Positions 31,145 through 31,931 of a DNA stretch of 31,931 bases are shown here, piece after piece. The stretch spans positions 1 to 31,931 of the forward strand of contig NZ_CAIP01000147.1 of assembly GCF_000297435.1 (NCBI RefSeq). The letters are read 5' to 3'. This stretch comes from Microcystis sp. T1-4 (GTDB lineage Bacteria > Cyanobacteriota > Cyanobacteriia > Cyanobacteriales > Microcystaceae). The translations under genes and the position numbers were made by a program. The notes under the pieces are model-generated. The model ran no database searches. It saw nothing but the letters and a program-made list of their open reading frames with translations, and was not told where the DNA came from. Position 1 is the stretch's first letter. Each line of letters starts with the position of its first letter.

Positions 31145-31270
31145 TTTATCTGGATATACCTGAATCGATCAGCTTAATTTTAGCAGTGTCCCTCGTTATT
31201 CACTAAATCTGGGCAGCTATGTTTTTTCTCAACAGAATGCGATCGCAGATTCTCTAATTCCCCCTTCCTC

Positions 31271-31873
31271 TTAAGTATTACCGGAAGGATTAGAACCGTA
31301 CATAGCATTTAAAACCAAAGCGGGGTCAACGTATTGATTGCCGTACATCAGTCCCCAGTGCAGGTGTGGTCCGGTGGTGCGTCCTGTCATTCCCACTCTA
31401 GCCATGCGGGCCCCTGCTGGTATATCCTGACCGAGAGTAAGGACGATTCCTCCTGACCTGTCAATCAAAAAAGTACCGCGGTTGTCGGATTGAACCGAAC
31501 CCATGAGATGACAATAAATATGTGTCCATTGACCCGATTGCATCTTAATCATCGTCCCACAGCCTGTATGATCGGATAATTCGACGATTCTGCCGGTCCA
31601 CCAATTGCGAATATAACTGCCCAAGGGTGCGGCCAGATCTAACCCGGCATGAAATTGTTGACTACCATCGATGGGAGAGAAACGATAACCGAAACCGGAG
31701 GTATAGGTTTGAAAGTTTTCCACGGGGAAGGAGGCCCCGGCCCAAGCATTTTGAGCCATGAGGGTGGGATTAGCTTTAACGGGGTGTAAACGGTCAAATC
31801 CTAGAGAAATTAACGTGACAAGACAGCTAATCGCTAAAAAACGCAGGAATTTAACAGGCAGATATTTGAGCAT
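31271..31873 (-). CDS. M23 family metallopeptidase, exported
   Basis: With ATG 31871-31873 the protein is 200 residues. Residues 1-35 form a signal peptide (basic start, FLAISCLVTLISLGF core, cleavage near VKANP). The M23 domain covers about 58-190 with H75 and D79 (HAGLD), H122 (IYCHLMG) and H170/H172 (GPHLHWG), so the zinc site is complete and the enzyme is likely an active peptidoglycan endopeptidase. A GTG at 31892-31894 could extend the frame seven codons, but GGAG just before the ATG decides the start. Unlike the hom-linked M23 protein it has no LysM. Cysteines C105 and C121 may form a disulfide in the periplasm. Confidence 0.92.
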   Translation of the reverse strand: MLKYLPVKFLRFLAISCLVTLISLGFDRLHPVKANPTLMAQNAWAGASFPVENFQTYTSGFGYRFSPIDGSQQFHAGLDLAAPLGSYIRNWWTGRIVELSDHTGCGTMIKMQSGQWTHIYCHLMGSVQSDNRGTFLIDRSGGIVLTLGQDIPAGARMARVGMTGRTTGPHLHWGLMYGNQYVDPALVLNAMYGSNPSGNT

Positions 31874-31931
31874 GAGACTTACTCCAGACACCACAATTAA
31901 ATATAGTTAGTAAAAGTATAGTCAAATATAG

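Noticed and set aside
1..31931. tRNA and rRNA genes
   Set aside because: I looked for T-loop and other conserved signatures by eye and found none convincing; a tRNAscan-SE run would settle it.

Overview
The window looks like chromosome from a freshwater cyanobacterium, most likely Microcystis or a close relative. Three things point there. Cyanobacterial marker genes are present (thf1/psb29, an Npun_R2821-type glycosyltransferase, a DUF3288-like gene, a cyanobacterial SKI2-type helicase). The HIP1 octamer GCGATCGC recurs (for example at 2950, 4681 and 31239). Gaps are AT-rich and hold heptamer/octamer tandem repeats and small inverted-repeat elements. The genus is inferred; no rRNA gene is present to settle it.

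Layout. 1-7.1 kb: smpB diverges from thf1 across a G-rich octamer tract, then cofH, a 218-bp MITE-like element, purM, a small coiled-coil membrane protein, radC and a class I aminotransferase. 7.1-16.6 kb: glcE-glcF (glycolate dehydrogenase subunits), an AT-rich PIG-V-like membrane glycosyltransferase, hom, a LysM/M23 peptidase, a class V alanine-glyoxylate-type aminotransferase and trpC. 16.7-21 kb: small hypothetical and coiled-coil genes, a DUF3288-like gene and two glycosyltransferases. 20.8-22 kb: a structured-RNA candidate, a strong promoter and a higB-higA toxin-antitoxin pair whose two genes are separated by a MITE copy. 22-25.4 kb: squalene-hopene cyclase, then about 1.4 kb of decaying DNA with a GMC oxidoreductase remnant, a dispersed repeat and an IS1-family transposase remnant. 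25.4-31.9 kb: a large SKI2-like helicase, a TPR protein, YceD, a GT9 glycosyltransferase and a second M23 peptidase.

How the genes relate. Most are single-gene housekeeping units on alternating strands. The clearest operon is glcE-glcF, with an 8-9 base gap. GlcE, GlcF and the class V aminotransferase fit successive photorespiratory steps (glycolate to glyoxylate to glycine), although they are not cotranscribed. The two M23 peptidases, hopene cyclase and four glycosyltransferases form a loose envelope theme. Transcription control is visible at four places: near-consensus promoters before the class V aminotransferase, the coiled-coil gene and higBA, and a 25-nt palindrome filling the spacer of the hopene cyclase promoter.

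The most interesting part is 20.6-25 kb: the folded RNA candidate upstream of higBA, the overlapping leader reading frame at higB, the MITE between toxin and antitoxin, and the gene graveyard after shc. I see no tRNA, rRNA or CRISPR array, and no clearly new multigene defence system.
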